64,000 nucleotides of DNA from Hoylesella marshii DSM 16973 = JCM 13450 (GTDB lineage Bacteria; Bacteroidota; Bacteroidia; Bacteroidales; Bacteroidaceae), in assembly GCF_000146675.1 (NCBI RefSeq), contig NZ_GL397214.1, positions 1,743,347 to 1,807,346 on the forward strand. The letters are read 5' to 3'. Position numbers and translations under genes: made by a program. This document shows, piece after piece, positions 26,230 to 35,841 of this stretch (positions within the stretch are counted from its first letter, which is position 1; every line of letters starts with the position of its first letter). The notes under the pieces were generated by a model. The model worked only from the letters and a program-made list of their open reading frames with translations. It had not been told where the DNA came from and ran no database searches.

Positions 26230-27069
26230 TTATTCTCCACAAGTTAGCTCATAACCTTTGCTGCGGTCGGAGACAATGCGGAGGTTGCTGTGTTGTTCCA
26301 AAACAGGTTTCATGCGCCGAATTAAGGTGTACAGTGTGTCGTCGGCTTCATCCTTTCCATGCCACAACACGGTGCAGATTTCTTGCTTGGAAAGTCGGTG
26401 AGAGGCATTCATGAAAAACATTTCAAGCAGTCGGTGCTGCATAGGCGTGAGGTGGATGGGGGTGTTTCGGTGGGTATAAAAGCGGTTCTCTTGGGCAGAG
26501 AAAGTAATATTGCCCACGGAAACACCTGTTGGCAAGCAAAGGGTCTTTCTGCGTCTGCTATATAATAAGGTGAAAAGAAGTTGGCCGAAAGCGGCAGCCA
26601 AGAGCAGCCAAGACAGGCGCTGGTCGGACAGTCCGTAAACCATGAGAGGCGAACAGGAAGCATAGCCACGCACCCATATCGTGCTGTTGTGTATCCGTCG
26701 CACGGCGGTATCACTGCAAAGACACCCGTCTCGTCGGTCGAGAATATGCCTTCCGTCACTCTGTCCGGCCACAGCCAGCGAGAGAAAGGCTTTGCTTTTC
26801 AAGGCGCGAATGCCGAGGTTCCGACAGAAAGTGTTATCGGGAACGAGCAGTGAGAGACGGTTTTCGGTGGCCGATTGCAAGGTGCGGCAGGCCGAAATCG
26901 TGTCTTGTGAGAGCCATGGAGTGTCTTGCTGTGTCAACGTTTGTGCCAATGCACGGTTTAAATCGGCTACAATAGCAGCCTTTGTGCTATTATAGCTACC
27001 TATGCCTGTTGCCATGGAAGAGAGCAACAGCAACATGAAAATGGCGACGGAAAAATGAGATTTCATCAT
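26230..27069 (-). CDS. Membrane-anchored winged-helix transcription regulator
   Basis: This 279-residue protein has an N-terminal membrane segment (about residues 5-23) and an extracytoplasmic region (about 25-148) containing five cysteines. A second helix follows (about 150-170, LSWLLLAAAFGQLLFTLLYS), then a basic stop (SRRRK) and a C-terminal OmpR/PhoB-type winged helix (about 186-279). The last contains IHLTPMQHRLLEMFFMN, LSKQEICTVLWHG, TLYTLIRRMKPVLEQ and IVSDRSKGYEL. It looks like a one-component sensor whose DNA-binding part stays on the inner face, with an order opposite to ToxR. The start could be either of two adjacent ATGs. Adjacency suggests control of the downstream barrel gene. 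Confidence 0.82.
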   Translation of the reverse strand: MMKSHFSVAIFMLLLLSSMATGIGSYNSTKAAIVADLNRALAQTLTQQDTPWLSQDTISACRTLQSATENRLSLLVPDNTFCRNLGIRALKSKAFLSLAVAGQSDGRHILDRRDGCLCSDTAVRRIHNSTIWVRGYASCSPLMVYGLSDQRLSWLLLAAAFGQLLFTLLYSRRRKTLCLPTGVSVGNITFSAQENRFYTHRNTPIHLTPMQHRLLEMFFMNASHRLSKQEICTVLWHGKDEADDTLYTLIRRMKPVLEQHSNLRIVSDRSKGYELTCGE

Positions 27070-27170
27070 GTTATCAAGGTTTCAAAGTGTGGTAAGGTAT
27101 GATGGAAAGCCATGGCGGCCGGTCTCGGAATAGACCGTGGTTCCCCTACGGAATATTCCAAGACGGATGA

Positions 27171-29225
27171 TTACCGTTTGTTCAGTTCGGGATAAGAGAT
27201 GCGGGTGTGGTAAATGGACTTCAATCTCTCGATGAGCACGGTCTTGGCTATCGAAATATCGCGGAACGTAATGGGACATTCCGTGAAGTGGCCTTCATTC
27301 ACATGGGCATCAATCAGTTTGTTTACAAGGTTCGTTATGCTCTCTTCGGTGTAGTCGGAGAGCGACCTTGAGGCGGCTTCCACTGTGTCGGCCATCATCA
27401 ATATGGCTTGTTCGCGGGTAAAAGGGTTAGGCCCCGGATAGGTGAAGAGCGAGGTGTCCACATCTTCGTCGGGGTGTTTATTCTTGTAGTTGATGTAGAA
27501 ATACTTGCACATACCGCAGCCGTGATGGGTGGTTATGAAGTCTTTGATGACGCTCGGGAGATTGTATTCCTCGGCCATACGCAAGCCTTCGGTCACATGG
27601 CTGATGATAATCTGTGCGCTCTCGATATCCGATAGCTTGTCGTGAGGATTGACACCTACTTGATTCTCGGTAAAGAACGCCGGGTTTTTCATCTTTCCTA
27701 TGTCGTGGTAAAGTGCTCCTGTACGTACCAGAAGGCCGTCGGCTTCTATCTTGTTGGCAATGTCTACGGCTAAATTGCCTACGGTAATGGAGTGTTGAAA
27801 AGTGCCCGGGGCAACTTCACTGAGCTTTCTCAGGAGGTCACGGTTGGTGTCTGAGAGTTCAAAAAGCGTGACACTCGACACGAAACCGAACGTCTTCTCA
27901 ATGAGATACATCAACGGATAAGCCAACAGGAGGAAGATACCGTTTACAATAAAGTGGTAGTTCATAGACCAATCGGCCGAAAAGCTATCTTTGCTCTGCA
28001 TGAGTTGCATGGCGTAGAACACAGTCATGCTGGCAAGGGTAACGAACAGGGCGGTCTTGAAAAGTTGGGCGCGTTTGGACAATTCGCGAAGAGAGAAAAT
28101 GGCAACAAGCCCTGCCACAAGTTGAACAATGATGAACTCGTACTGATAACGAACAGCGGCAGCACAAATAAGGATAATCGTGACATGGGTGATAAAGGCT
28201 GTTCGTGAATCGAGAAAGATACGCACGAAGATGGGAGTGATGGCCAACGGCAACACGTAGACACTGAAAATGTTGTGCCGCATCATAAGAGATACCAGCA
28301 GCGGGAATACCGTGATAAGGAAATAAAGCATGGCAATGCTGCGTGGTTTGGCGTAGTAATCTTTGCGGAAGAGCAATAGATAGATGGTGAAAAGCAGCAA
28401 CAGAATGGTCACGAAAAGAACTTGTCCGATGGTGGTAGAGAGGATTTCGCCCTTGGAAGCGTTGCGGCGTTGCATTTCTTTCTCAAAGGAATCGAGCACC
28501 AACACGGTATGAGCATCTACGATTTCTCCCCTATCGATGATTTTCTGACCACTCATTACCATGCCACTCGCCAGCGGTATACCGCTTAAGAGGTCGTTTC
28601 GCTCCGTCTCGCTGCGCTCTTTGTCATACAAGAGATTAGGTGTAATGTATTCATTGAGGTTGCATCGCTGCAAAATCGGCCGTTGAGCAGCCAATTTCTC
28701 ATCGGTAAACAATTTCTCATAGGCACCCATCGTAGAGTAGATACAGCTGATGGGCACACTCGTAGCTTTCTTTCCACTCACAATACGCACCATGGCTGTC
28801 GTATCTTTGTATAGCTCGGAATACTCGGGCGTACTGATAATACCGGCATGATAGAGACGGTGGAGGCGGTCGGAGATAATGCGTACATACTCGCGAGGCA
28901 AGCCGGGGATGCCGTTTCCGTATTTTGTCAGGAATGCCGAGATGGCCTTTTCCTCTGCATCCGTATTGTAATTGTAGTAAGGTTCGAACTGTTTGAGCAA
29001 CGAATCCTTTTCTTTCTTAATGGCTTCATCAGTCTTGTAGATGGGAAAATCGAACTTAGCGATGAATGAACCGTACATCCATGGCTTGCCCACATCATAA
29101 CGGAAGTGTTGCCCTTCACTGCGTGGCAGGAACCACACGATGAGCGCGGAAACACAGAGGACAATAAGTAGATGCAATGATATTTGGCGGAAACGCTCTC
29201 TATTCGTACTATACAATTTGTGCAT
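27171..29225 (-). CDS. 7TM-HD family cyclic-di-AMP phosphodiesterase (PgpH-like)
   Basis: This 684-residue protein has the 7TM-HD layout: one N-terminal membrane helix, an extracytoplasmic domain (about residues 50-270) with RVSGKKATSV-like loops, a block of seven helices (about 285-460) and a cytosolic HD domain (about 475-660). The HD motifs are visible: GNLAVDIANKIEADGLLVRTG, YHDIGKMKNPAFF, NPHDKLSD and TTHHGCGMCKYFY. Listeria PgpH of this family hydrolyses cyclic di-AMP. Whether this organism makes that messenger cannot be told from the window. It diverges from gltX. Confidence 0.93.
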   Translation of the reverse strand: MHKLYSTNRERFRQISLHLLIVLCVSALIVWFLPRSEGQHFRYDVGKPWMYGSFIAKFDFPIYKTDEAIKKEKDSLLKQFEPYYNYNTDAEEKAISAFLTKYGNGIPGLPREYVRIISDRLHRLYHAGIISTPEYSELYKDTTAMVRIVSGKKATSVPISCIYSTMGAYEKLFTDEKLAAQRPILQRCNLNEYITPNLLYDKERSETERNDLLSGIPLASGMVMSGQKIIDRGEIVDAHTVLVLDSFEKEMQRRNASKGEILSTTIGQVLFVTILLLLFTIYLLLFRKDYYAKPRSIAMLYFLITVFPLLVSLMMRHNIFSVYVLPLAITPIFVRIFLDSRTAFITHVTIILICAAAVRYQYEFIIVQLVAGLVAIFSLRELSKRAQLFKTALFVTLASMTVFYAMQLMQSKDSFSADWSMNYHFIVNGIFLLLAYPLMYLIEKTFGFVSSVTLFELSDTNRDLLRKLSEVAPGTFQHSITVGNLAVDIANKIEADGLLVRTGALYHDIGKMKNPAFFTENQVGVNPHDKLSDIESAQIIISHVTEGLRMAEEYNLPSVIKDFITTHHGCGMCKYFYINYKNKHPDEDVDTSLFTYPGPNPFTREQAILMMADTVEAASRSLSDYTEESITNLVNKLIDAHVNEGHFTECPITFRDISIAKTVLIERLKSIYHTRISYPELNKR

Positions 29226-29295
29226 GGGATATCTTGTTTAGCCTGTTTACATTGCGAAAATACTAAAAAAATTCGCTCAACTGCTATAAATATAG

Positions 29296-29303
29296 TAATT
29301 TTG
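29296..29303 (+). promoter_or_regulatory. -7 box of gltX
   Basis: TAATTTTG, 33 bases before the gltX ATG. No -33 TTTG at the usual distance. Confidence 0.55.
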
Positions 29304-29336
29304 CACAAAAATAACACATAGCTTCACGATACGGAA

Positions 29337-30854
29337 ATGGAGGAAAGAAGAGTCAGAGTGCGCTTTGCACCAAGCCCAACGGGGGCACTTCACATCGGTG
29401 GTGTCCGTACCGCATTATACAACTACTTGTTTGCACGTCAGCATAAGGGCGACTTCGTGTTCCGAATAGAAGACACGGATAGCAACCGTTTTGTACCCGG
29501 CGCGGAAGAATACATCATCGAATCTTTCCGTTGGCTTGGGCTTCAATTCGACGAAGGCGTAAGTTTCGGAGGCGACAAGGGGCCTTATCGTCAGAGCGAA
29601 CGTCGTGAAATATACAAAAAATACGTAGACCGGTTGCTCGAAGACGGCAAAGCCTATATTGCGTTTGATACGCCGGAAGAGTTGGAAAGCAAACGAAACG
29701 AGATACAGAACTTTCAGTACGATGCCCGCACCCGTATGCAAATGCGTAATTCGCTCACGCTGACTAAGGAAGAAATGGAGGCTTTAATAGCCGACGGCAC
29801 ACAATACGTAGTGCGTTTTCGCGTAGAGCCGGGTATCGAAGTGCATATCGACGACCTCATTCGGGGCGATGTACGTATCATGAGTGACATTGTAGACGAC
29901 AAGGTATTGTATAAGAGTTCTGACGAATTGCCTACCTATCATCTGGCTAATATCGTAGACGACCACCTGATGGAGATAACCCACGTGATTCGCGGAGAGG
30001 AGTGGCTGCCAAGTGCCCCCTTGCATGTGTTGCTCTACAAGGCATTCGGATGGGAAGAGACAATGCCTCGCTTCGCGCACCTTCCTTTGCTTTTGAAACC
30101 GGAGGGGAAAGGAAAACTCAGCAAAAGAGACGGCGATCGTCTCGGATTTCCTGTCTTTCCGTTAGAATGGCACGACCCGAAGACGGGAGAAGTGTCAAGC
30201 GGCTATCGCGAAAGCGGTTATTTTCCGGAAGCCGTTATCAACTTCTTAGCACTCTTGGGATGGAATCCGGGTACGGAGCAAGAGCTTTTCTCACTCGATG
30301 AATTGGTATCACTCTTCGACATTACCAAATGTTCTAAATCGGGTGCTCGTTATGATTTCCAGAAAGGAATCTGGTTTAATCACGAGTATATACTAAGGAA
30401 GAGTAGCGAGGAAATAGCCCAATTATTTGCTCCTATCGTAGCCAACAATGGTGTGGAGGAGAGCATGGAGCGTATTACAAAGGTTGTTTCAATGATGAAA
30501 GACCGTGTAAACTTCGTGAAAGAACTATGGGACCTTTGCTCATTCTTTTTTATTGCACCCACGGAATACGATGAAAAAACCGTTAAGAAACGCTGGAAAG
30601 CCGATTCCGCACTTGTGATGAGCGAGTTGGCCACTGTACTCGAAGGTATAGATGACTTTACTGTTGAGGGGCAAGAACCCGTTGTCTTGGCGTGGGTAGA
30701 AGAGAGAGGATATAAATTGGGCGATGTGATGAACGCTTTCAGACTGGCTCTTGTGGGCATAGGAAAAGGGCCGGGCATGTTTGATATATCAGCTTTCCTC
30801 GGCAAAGAAGAGACCTTGAAACGCATAGAAAGAGCCGTTGAAATACTAAAATAA
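29337..30854 (+). CDS. gltX: Glutamyl-tRNA synthetase
   Basis: GltX charges tRNA-Glu. The 505-residue class I synthetase shows [20 protein letters not shown] (HIGH-type motif at about residue 18), the SerRS-unrelated insertion [15 protein letters not shown], and the KMSKS-type KLSKRDGD near residue 262. The C-terminal anticodon-binding helical domain (about 330-505) is complete. It probably co-transcribes the following waaA (24-base gap). Confidence 0.98.
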   Translation: MEERRVRVRFAPSPTGALHIGGVRTALYNYLFARQHKGDFVFRIEDTDSNRFVPGAEEYIIESFRWLGLQFDEGVSFGGDKGPYRQSERREIYKKYVDRLLEDGKAYIAFDTPEELESKRNEIQNFQYDARTRMQMRNSLTLTKEEMEALIADGTQYVVRFRVEPGIEVHIDDLIRGDVRIMSDIVDDKVLYKSSDELPTYHLANIVDDHLMEITHVIRGEEWLPSAPLHVLLYKAFGWEETMPRFAHLPLLLKPEGKGKLSKRDGDRLGFPVFPLEWHDPKTGEVSSGYRESGYFPEAVINFLALLGWNPGTEQELFSLDELVSLFDITKCSKSGARYDFQKGIWFNHEYILRKSSEEIAQLFAPIVANNGVEESMERITKVVSMMKDRVNFVKELWDLCSFFFIAPTEYDEKTVKKRWKADSALVMSELATVLEGIDDFTVEGQEPVVLAWVEERGYKLGDVMNAFRLALVGIGKGPGMFDISAFLGKEETLKRIERAVEILK

Positions 30855-30878
30855 CCAGCAAGCAAACCTTACGCCAAC

Positions 30879-32102
30879 GTGTACAATCTCATTATTTACC
30901 TCTATCTGTCGGGCGTAGCCATCACCAGTCTCTTTAAAAAGAAGGTGGAACGAATGTGGAAAGGCGAGCGCGCCGCTTTCGATATCTTGAAAGCGAAGGT
31001 TGATTCCTCTGCTCGTTATGTCTGGTTTCATGCTGCTTCGCTCGGAGAATTTGAGCAAGGACGTCCGCTGATTGAAGCTCTGCGTCACTTACACCCAGAA
31101 TATAAGATACTGCTCACATTCTTTTCACCCTCCGGTTACGAGGTTCGGAAAGATTATCGGGGAGCCGATATCATTTGTTATCTGCCTCTCGATACGCCGA
31201 GAAATGCTCGGCGGTTTCTCCATCTCATTCATCCCGAGATGGCGTTCTTCATCAAATATGAGTTTTGGTACAACTATTTGCACCAACTAAAAGCCCAAAA
31301 TATACCGGTATATAGCGTGAGCAGCATTTTCAGACCTGACCAGATATTTTTCCGACGCTATGCCCGCAGCTATGCCAAGGTGCTCCGTTACTTTACCCAT
31401 TTCTTCGTACAGAACGAAGAAAGCAAGGCTCTTTTGGAACAAATGGGCATTCACGATGTCACTGTAACAGGCGATACGCGCTTCGACAGGGTTCTTCAAA
31501 TTCGACAGGCAGCCAAATTGCTCCCCATCGTCGAGGCTTTCAAACAAGATAAAAACATTTTTGTGGCGGGCAGCAGTTGGAGCCCCGATGAAGAGATATT
31601 TATCCCGTTCTTCAATGAACGCAAAGACTGGAAACTGATTATCGCGCCCCACGTCATTGAGGAAGCCCATCTTAGGCAGATAGAAAGCCGGCTGACACGC
31701 AGAACAGTGCGTTATTCTCAATCCACCGAAGCAGAGGCTCGCGAGGCTGAATGCTTGATTATCGACTGTTTCGGCCTGCTCTCCTCTATCTACCGATACG
31801 GCGAAATAGCTTATGTAGGCGGAGGTTTCGGTACAGGCATCCACAACGTTCTCGAAGCTGCAGTTTGGCAAATACCCGTTATCTTCGGACCTAACAACAG
31901 CCATTTCCAAGAAGCGCAGGGACTGTTGGCTGTCCATGGTGGTTGCGAAATAGCTTCTCCCGACGATTTCTCCCATACGATGAACACTTTCCTGTCTGAG
32001 CCCGAAAGCCTTAAAACAGCAGGTATGGCAGCGGGAAAGTATGTCGAGCAACTCGCCGGAGCTACACAAAGCATCTTAAAAGGTGTACACTTAACATCTT
32101 GA
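30879..32102 (+). CDS. waaA: 3-deoxy-D-manno-octulosonic acid (KDO) transferase
   Basis: WaaA (KdtA) adds KDO to lipid A at the inner membrane. It starts with GTG; the next phrase MYNLIIYLYLSGVAITSLF is the expected N-terminal anchor, so GTG is very likely right. The 407 residues carry GT30 signatures: WFHAASLGEFEQGRPLIEAL (catalytic Glu in GEFE), LLTFFSPSGYEVRK, VTGDTRFDRV, AGSSWSPDEE and the C-terminal YVGGGFGTGIHNVLEAAVW. It confirms an LPS outer membrane. Confidence 0.97.
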   Translation: MYNLIIYLYLSGVAITSLFKKKVERMWKGERAAFDILKAKVDSSARYVWFHAASLGEFEQGRPLIEALRHLHPEYKILLTFFSPSGYEVRKDYRGADIICYLPLDTPRNARRFLHLIHPEMAFFIKYEFWYNYLHQLKAQNIPVYSVSSIFRPDQIFFRRYARSYAKVLRYFTHFFVQNEESKALLEQMGIHDVTVTGDTRFDRVLQIRQAAKLLPIVEAFKQDKNIFVAGSSWSPDEEIFIPFFNERKDWKLIIAPHVIEEAHLRQIESRLTRRTVRYSQSTEAEAREAECLIIDCFGLLSSIYRYGEIAYVGGGFGTGIHNVLEAAVWQIPVIFGPNNSHFQEAQGLLAVHGGCEIASPDDFSHTMNTFLSEPESLKTAGMAAGKYVEQLAGATQSILKGVHLTS

Positions 32103-32165
32103 AGCAGAGCTTTCTTTATCTCAATTTTATCTTCGAGTGAGAGAAAAAGCCTGATTCCAATAAAG

Positions 32166-32214
32166 AGGAGACCGTCGGCAAAGCATTGAATGTCCACTGA
32201 TGGTCTCCTTTTAT
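32166..32214 (+). terminator. Possible terminator downstream of waaA
   Basis: AGGAGACC (32166-32173) pairs with GGTCTCCT (32202-32209), followed by TTTTATCTT. The 28-base loop is long, so confidence is low. Confidence 0.4.
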
Positions 32215-32244
32215 CTTATAGTCCCACTTGGGGAATGTACACAG

Positions 32245-32760
32245 TTACTTCCTATCTTCTTCGAGATACCACTTAGAATACTCCACATAGTGGGCTGCAA
32301 ACGACTCCGCTTGGTCGGGAGAAGTTTTCTTTACGCATTTAGCCGGCACACCTGCCCATATCTCATGAGCACCGATTTTCGTGCCTTGCAGCACCAAAGC
32401 ATGGGCAGCAACGATAGCCCCCTCGCCTACGTCGGCATGGTCAAGCACGGTAGAACCCATGCCAATGAGACATCCTTTGCGTAAAGTGCAGGCATGTACC
32501 GTGGCATTGTGACCGATGGTCACATCATCTTCAATCACCGTAGGCCCTGTTTTATTGGTTACATGGATGCAAGAACCGTCTTGAACATTCACCCTATCAC
32601 CCATTGTAATGGGAGCCACATCGCCACGAACGACGGCATTGAACCATACGGAACATTCGTCTCCCATTGTTACTTCGCCAACAATGGTGGCGTTTTCGCT
32701 GAAATAGCAGTCTTTCCCCCACTTGGGTTTCAGACCTTTTATCGATTTTATGAGTGCCAT
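32245..32760 (-). CDS. Gamma carbonic anhydrase family protein
   Basis: This 171-residue left-handed beta-helix protein has hexapeptide repeats throughout (IVGEVTMG, VWFNAVVRGDVAPITMGDR, VNVQDGSCIHV, TIGHNATVHACTLRKGCLIG). His residues of the trimeric metal site appear as CIHVT and IGHNATVH. Family members hydrate CO2 or act only as scaffolds; catalysis cannot be predicted from these motifs alone. The gene is monocistronic with its own -7 box. Confidence 0.93.
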   Translation of the reverse strand: MALIKSIKGLKPKWGKDCYFSENATIVGEVTMGDECSVWFNAVVRGDVAPITMGDRVNVQDGSCIHVTNKTGPTVIEDDVTIGHNATVHACTLRKGCLIGMGSTVLDHADVGEGAIVAAHALVLQGTKIGAHEIWAGVPAKCVKKTSPDQAESFAAHYVEYSKWYLEEDRK

Positions 32761-32782
32761 TTTTATATTGTTTAATCACCCG

Positions 32783-32790
32783 CAAAGATA
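32783..32790 (-). promoter_or_regulatory. -7 box of the gamma carbonic anhydrase gene
   Basis: Minus strand TATCTTTG, 22 bases before the ATG. Confidence 0.6.
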
Positions 32791-32914
32791 CTCCTTTTTC
32801 CTAAAAACAGGGTCGTATTGCTTACATTATCTAAGGCCGTTTTGCGGAAATGTAGACTGACGCCGGCATTACAGCAGACTATTTAATGAAAATGTAAATA
32901 GATAACAACGCACG

Positions 32915-34672
32915 TTAGTTGAGCATCAGGTTCATTTCTGCTTGTTTATCGGCAAAAAGGAAGTCAGCCAACTGACCGATAGTGAGGCGTTTCGCATCGG
33001 CAAAAGGTTCGTCTGTCTGCTGTACATGTCCCTCTGAGATGATGTAATAGGCATTATTGAGGGGGATATCTCTATCGTCGGTAACGCGCAGTAGACAAGC
33101 TGTGGATGGATGATGGGCGGCATATAGCTCTAAAGCCGCTCGTGCATTGATAACGCGAATCATGCCTTGTATGGGTTGATTGGCTGATGATGACGGTTCG
33201 AGATGTAGGCGCAGGTCTTCTTGAATAATGTCATATCCCGTTTCATCGTGCAGCAAGATGCACATTTTTTGTCGTTGCCAAGCGTCGAACTCGGCAAAGG
33301 ACATACTCTCGACACCCTCCGGCGGTGGCGTACAAGTGATTCTTTCGGCATATCCGCACTTAGCATACCATCCGTAAAGCCATGGTTCGGCGGGGATAAG
33401 GGCAGAAAAAATGACTTCTTTGTGATAAAGGTTGAAGTGCACTTGCTTCATGAGATTGTTGCCGATATCTTGGTTACGCATGTCGGGATGGGTGCTTACA
33501 CCGCTAATGTATACCGTTTTCACCTCGTTACCATGGTAGAGTAGCGTGTAAGGAAGGGCTTGTAAAGCAGCCACCACGCGACCGTTTATTTGGCAGGTAT
33601 AGTTGCTTTCACCCGTGTAGACACGGTTAAAGTAGAGTTCTATAAAAGGTTCTGGGTCTTTAAAGACCAGCCTCCATAGGTCTCGAGTTTCGTTCTTTAT
33701 GCGTTCTTGGTCTTCAAAAGAGGCGAGCGGATGACGTTCCATCACAACGTTCTTTTCGAGTAAGATGTCAGGTTTGTAGGAAAGTTTGGCACGTCGCAGG
33801 CCTTCTTCGCCCATATCTTCCTCTCGGTTGATATAGATATACTGTGAAGGAAGATGCTTCACAAACTCTTGATTGATAATGGTAAATGCTCCTTCATAGC
33901 TGACATCAGCCTTTTCCACACACACATCAAAAGTACTTTGGTTGATGGGGCATCCATATGTGAAGGCCACAAGTTTATTTTCCACGAAGATTGTTCCTCC
34001 GCTAAGCCCCAACCGCTCCCATCGGTTAAAGGCGCGGGTCATAGAACGCAATTCGCCCGAAAGCTCTTCATCCTGCGCATTGTCGCCTTTTGAGACCTGT
34101 CTCCATTCCTGTTCTAATTTCAAACACTCCGGAATTAACTCCGGTGTGAGCGGTTTGTACTCGTAATTGGGGTACAGGCTTTTGAACTTATTAATGTGGT
34201 TACGCTTACTTTGGAGTTTTTTTCCCGATAGATTGATAAGTTTTTCGCGGGTATAAATATAGTCCGCAAAGTCGCGGTCGGGCTTCATGTCGAAAGTATC
34301 GGGGAAAGCCTGTTCTATCAAGTCTACCATATAATTGCACACACCCATCATGAGGAAGGGATGCCCCATAGCCGTTGCATCATTGCGAATGGTGCGAATA
34401 ACGTTTACAGAACACTCGTCGCAGGGCACAACCTTAAGCGTTCCGTCTTCCCTCTCTTTGGGACGTGGGATGGGCATCATATAAGCAAGATGTCGACCGA
34501 TATAAAACCGGAACACAAGATAATCGTCTACGATGGCAAACTGAGTATTGTAGTTGAATCGCCAGCTGATGATATTGGCAAAGGAGAGGTCGCAATTCTG
34601 TCGCTCTCCGTATAATGTAAATTGTTGGATGAGGTCTTTGTCGGCGGTAGTAACATCGCGGAATCTAATCAT
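32915..34672 (-). CDS. DUF2156 (LPG-synthase-C-like) and GNAT acetyltransferase fusion
   Basis: This 585-residue cytosolic protein joins two domains. Residues 1 to about 295 resemble DUF2156, the domain at the C-terminus of aminoacyl-phosphatidylglycerol synthases (CDLSFANIISWRFNYNTQF, SGKKLQSKRNHINKFKSLYP, INREEDMGEEGLRRAKLSYKP). Residues about 300-585 resemble an Eis-like GNAT with a lipid-transfer-like tail (VYISGVSTHPDMRNQDIGNNLMKQV as acetyl-CoA site, WLYGWYAKCGYAE). The two parts are usually separate neighbouring genes as far as I recall. No stop, frameshift or low-complexity break separates them here. The substrate of either half is unknown. Confidence 0.85.
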   Translation of the reverse strand: MIRFRDVTTADKDLIQQFTLYGERQNCDLSFANIISWRFNYNTQFAIVDDYLVFRFYIGRHLAYMMPIPRPKEREDGTLKVVPCDECSVNVIRTIRNDATAMGHPFLMMGVCNYMVDLIEQAFPDTFDMKPDRDFADYIYTREKLINLSGKKLQSKRNHINKFKSLYPNYEYKPLTPELIPECLKLEQEWRQVSKGDNAQDEELSGELRSMTRAFNRWERLGLSGGTIFVENKLVAFTYGCPINQSTFDVCVEKADVSYEGAFTIINQEFVKHLPSQYIYINREEDMGEEGLRRAKLSYKPDILLEKNVVMERHPLASFEDQERIKNETRDLWRLVFKDPEPFIELYFNRVYTGESNYTCQINGRVVAALQALPYTLLYHGNEVKTVYISGVSTHPDMRNQDIGNNLMKQVHFNLYHKEVIFSALIPAEPWLYGWYAKCGYAERITCTPPPEGVESMSFAEFDAWQRQKMCILLHDETGYDIIQEDLRLHLEPSSSANQPIQGMIRVINARAALELYAAHHPSTACLLRVTDDRDIPLNNAYYIISEGHVQQTDEPFADAKRLTIGQLADFLFADKQAEMNLMLN

Positions 34673-34701
34673 AAAAGTATCTCTCTATAGTGTTTGTGCC
34701 G

Positions 34702-34709
34702 CAAAATTA
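34702..34709 (-). promoter_or_regulatory. -7 box of the DUF2156-GNAT gene
   Basis: Minus strand TAATTTTG, 29 bases before the start. Confidence 0.6.
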
Positions 34710-34752
34710 AGAAAAAATACCGTATAGACAACCTTTATTCAGATTAATTTGT

Positions 34753-34760
34753 TACTTTTG
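34753..34760 (+). promoter_or_regulatory. -7 box of pta-ackA
   Basis: TACTTTTG within TTAATTTGTTACTTTTGC. Nearly the same string (TTTAATTTGTTACTTTTGC) precedes mnmG at 50044. It lies about 45 bases before the pta ATG. Confidence 0.65.
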
Positions 34761-34805
34761 CAAAGTAGGAATGACAAACACTTTATTATAATAATAAACG
34801 ACGAA

Positions 34806-35822
34806 ATGGACTTATTGAATCAGATTATTGCGCGTGCCAAAAGCAATAAGCAGCGCATCGTACTCCCCGAAGCCACAGAGGAGCGCACATTGAAAGCGGC
34901 CGACAGAGTGTTGGCCGATGACGTGGCAGACCTGATACTGATTGGTAACAGCGACGAAATTCACGCTTTGGCAGGGCAGTATGGTCTGAAACATATAGGG
35001 AAAGCGACCATCGTAGACCCCGAAAACAACCCGAAGAGCGAAGCATATGCACAATTGTTGGCAGAGCTTCGTAAGAAAAAAGGCATGACAATCGAAGAGG
35101 CGAGGAAGCTGGTAAAGAACCCTCTCTACCTCGGATGTATGATTATCAAGACAGAAGATGCAGACGGACAAGTATCAGGTGCCCTCAGTACTACGGGCGA
35201 TACACTGCGTCCGGCACTTCAAATCATTAAGTGTGCCCCGGGCATCAGTTGTGTGAGCGGTGGAATGTTGCTCATTACAAAGGCCAAGGAGTATGGAGAC
35301 GACGGTGTATTGGTAGTGGGCGACGTGGCAGTAACTCCCGTTCCCGATGCCGAACAGTTAGCGCAGATTGCTGTTTGCACGGCACAAACGGCTCGTGCCG
35401 TTGCCGGAATCAAAGAACCTCGCGTAGCGATGTTGAGCTTCTCTACCAAAGGCAGTGCTAACCATGAGGTGGTAGACAAGGTTGTAGAGGCAACTCGGTT
35501 GGCTCATGAGATGGCTCCCGACCTCAAACTCGACGGCGAGTTGCAGGCCGATGCCGCACTTGTTCCCGCCGTAGGAGCTAAGAAAGCCCCGGGCAGCGAC
35601 ATCGCCGGAAAGGCCAATGTCTTGATTGTACCCAATTTGGAAGTGGGCAACATCTCCTATAAGATGGTAGAACGATTGGGCGGAGCCATAGCTATCGGCC
35701 CTGTACTGCAAGGAATTGCCCGACCGGTAAACGACCTCAGTCGCGGCTGTTGCATAGACGATATTTACTATATGGTAGCCATTACGGCATGCCAAGCCAT
35801 GGATGCAAAGAAGAAAGATTAA
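34806..35822 (+). CDS. pta: Phosphate acetyltransferase
   Basis: Pta exchanges CoA of acetyl-CoA for phosphate. The ATG at 34806 gives 338 residues, the short catalytic-only form; the N-terminal regulatory domains of E. coli Pta are absent. Motifs: RIVLPEATEERTLKAADRVL, GALSTTGDTLRPALQIIK, VAVTPVPDAEQLAQIA, LSFSTKGSANHEVVDKV and NLEVGNISYKMVERLGG. It is followed by ackA after 19 bases, forming the standard acetate and ATP-yielding operon. Confidence 0.98.
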   Translation: MDLLNQIIARAKSNKQRIVLPEATEERTLKAADRVLADDVADLILIGNSDEIHALAGQYGLKHIGKATIVDPENNPKSEAYAQLLAELRKKKGMTIEEARKLVKNPLYLGCMIIKTEDADGQVSGALSTTGDTLRPALQIIKCAPGISCVSGGMLLITKAKEYGDDGVLVVGDVAVTPVPDAEQLAQIAVCTAQTARAVAGIKEPRVAMLSFSTKGSANHEVVDKVVEATRLAHEMAPDLKLDGELQADAALVPAVGAKKAPGSDIAGKANVLIVPNLEVGNISYKMVERLGGAIAIGPVLQGIARPVNDLSRGCCIDDIYYMVAITACQAMDAKKKD

Positions 35823-35841
35823 CCGAACAACTCTATAAAAC

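Noticed and set aside
31287..32069. A 260-codon minus-strand frame opposite waaA
   Set aside because: Antisense shadow of a well-recognised KDO transferase.
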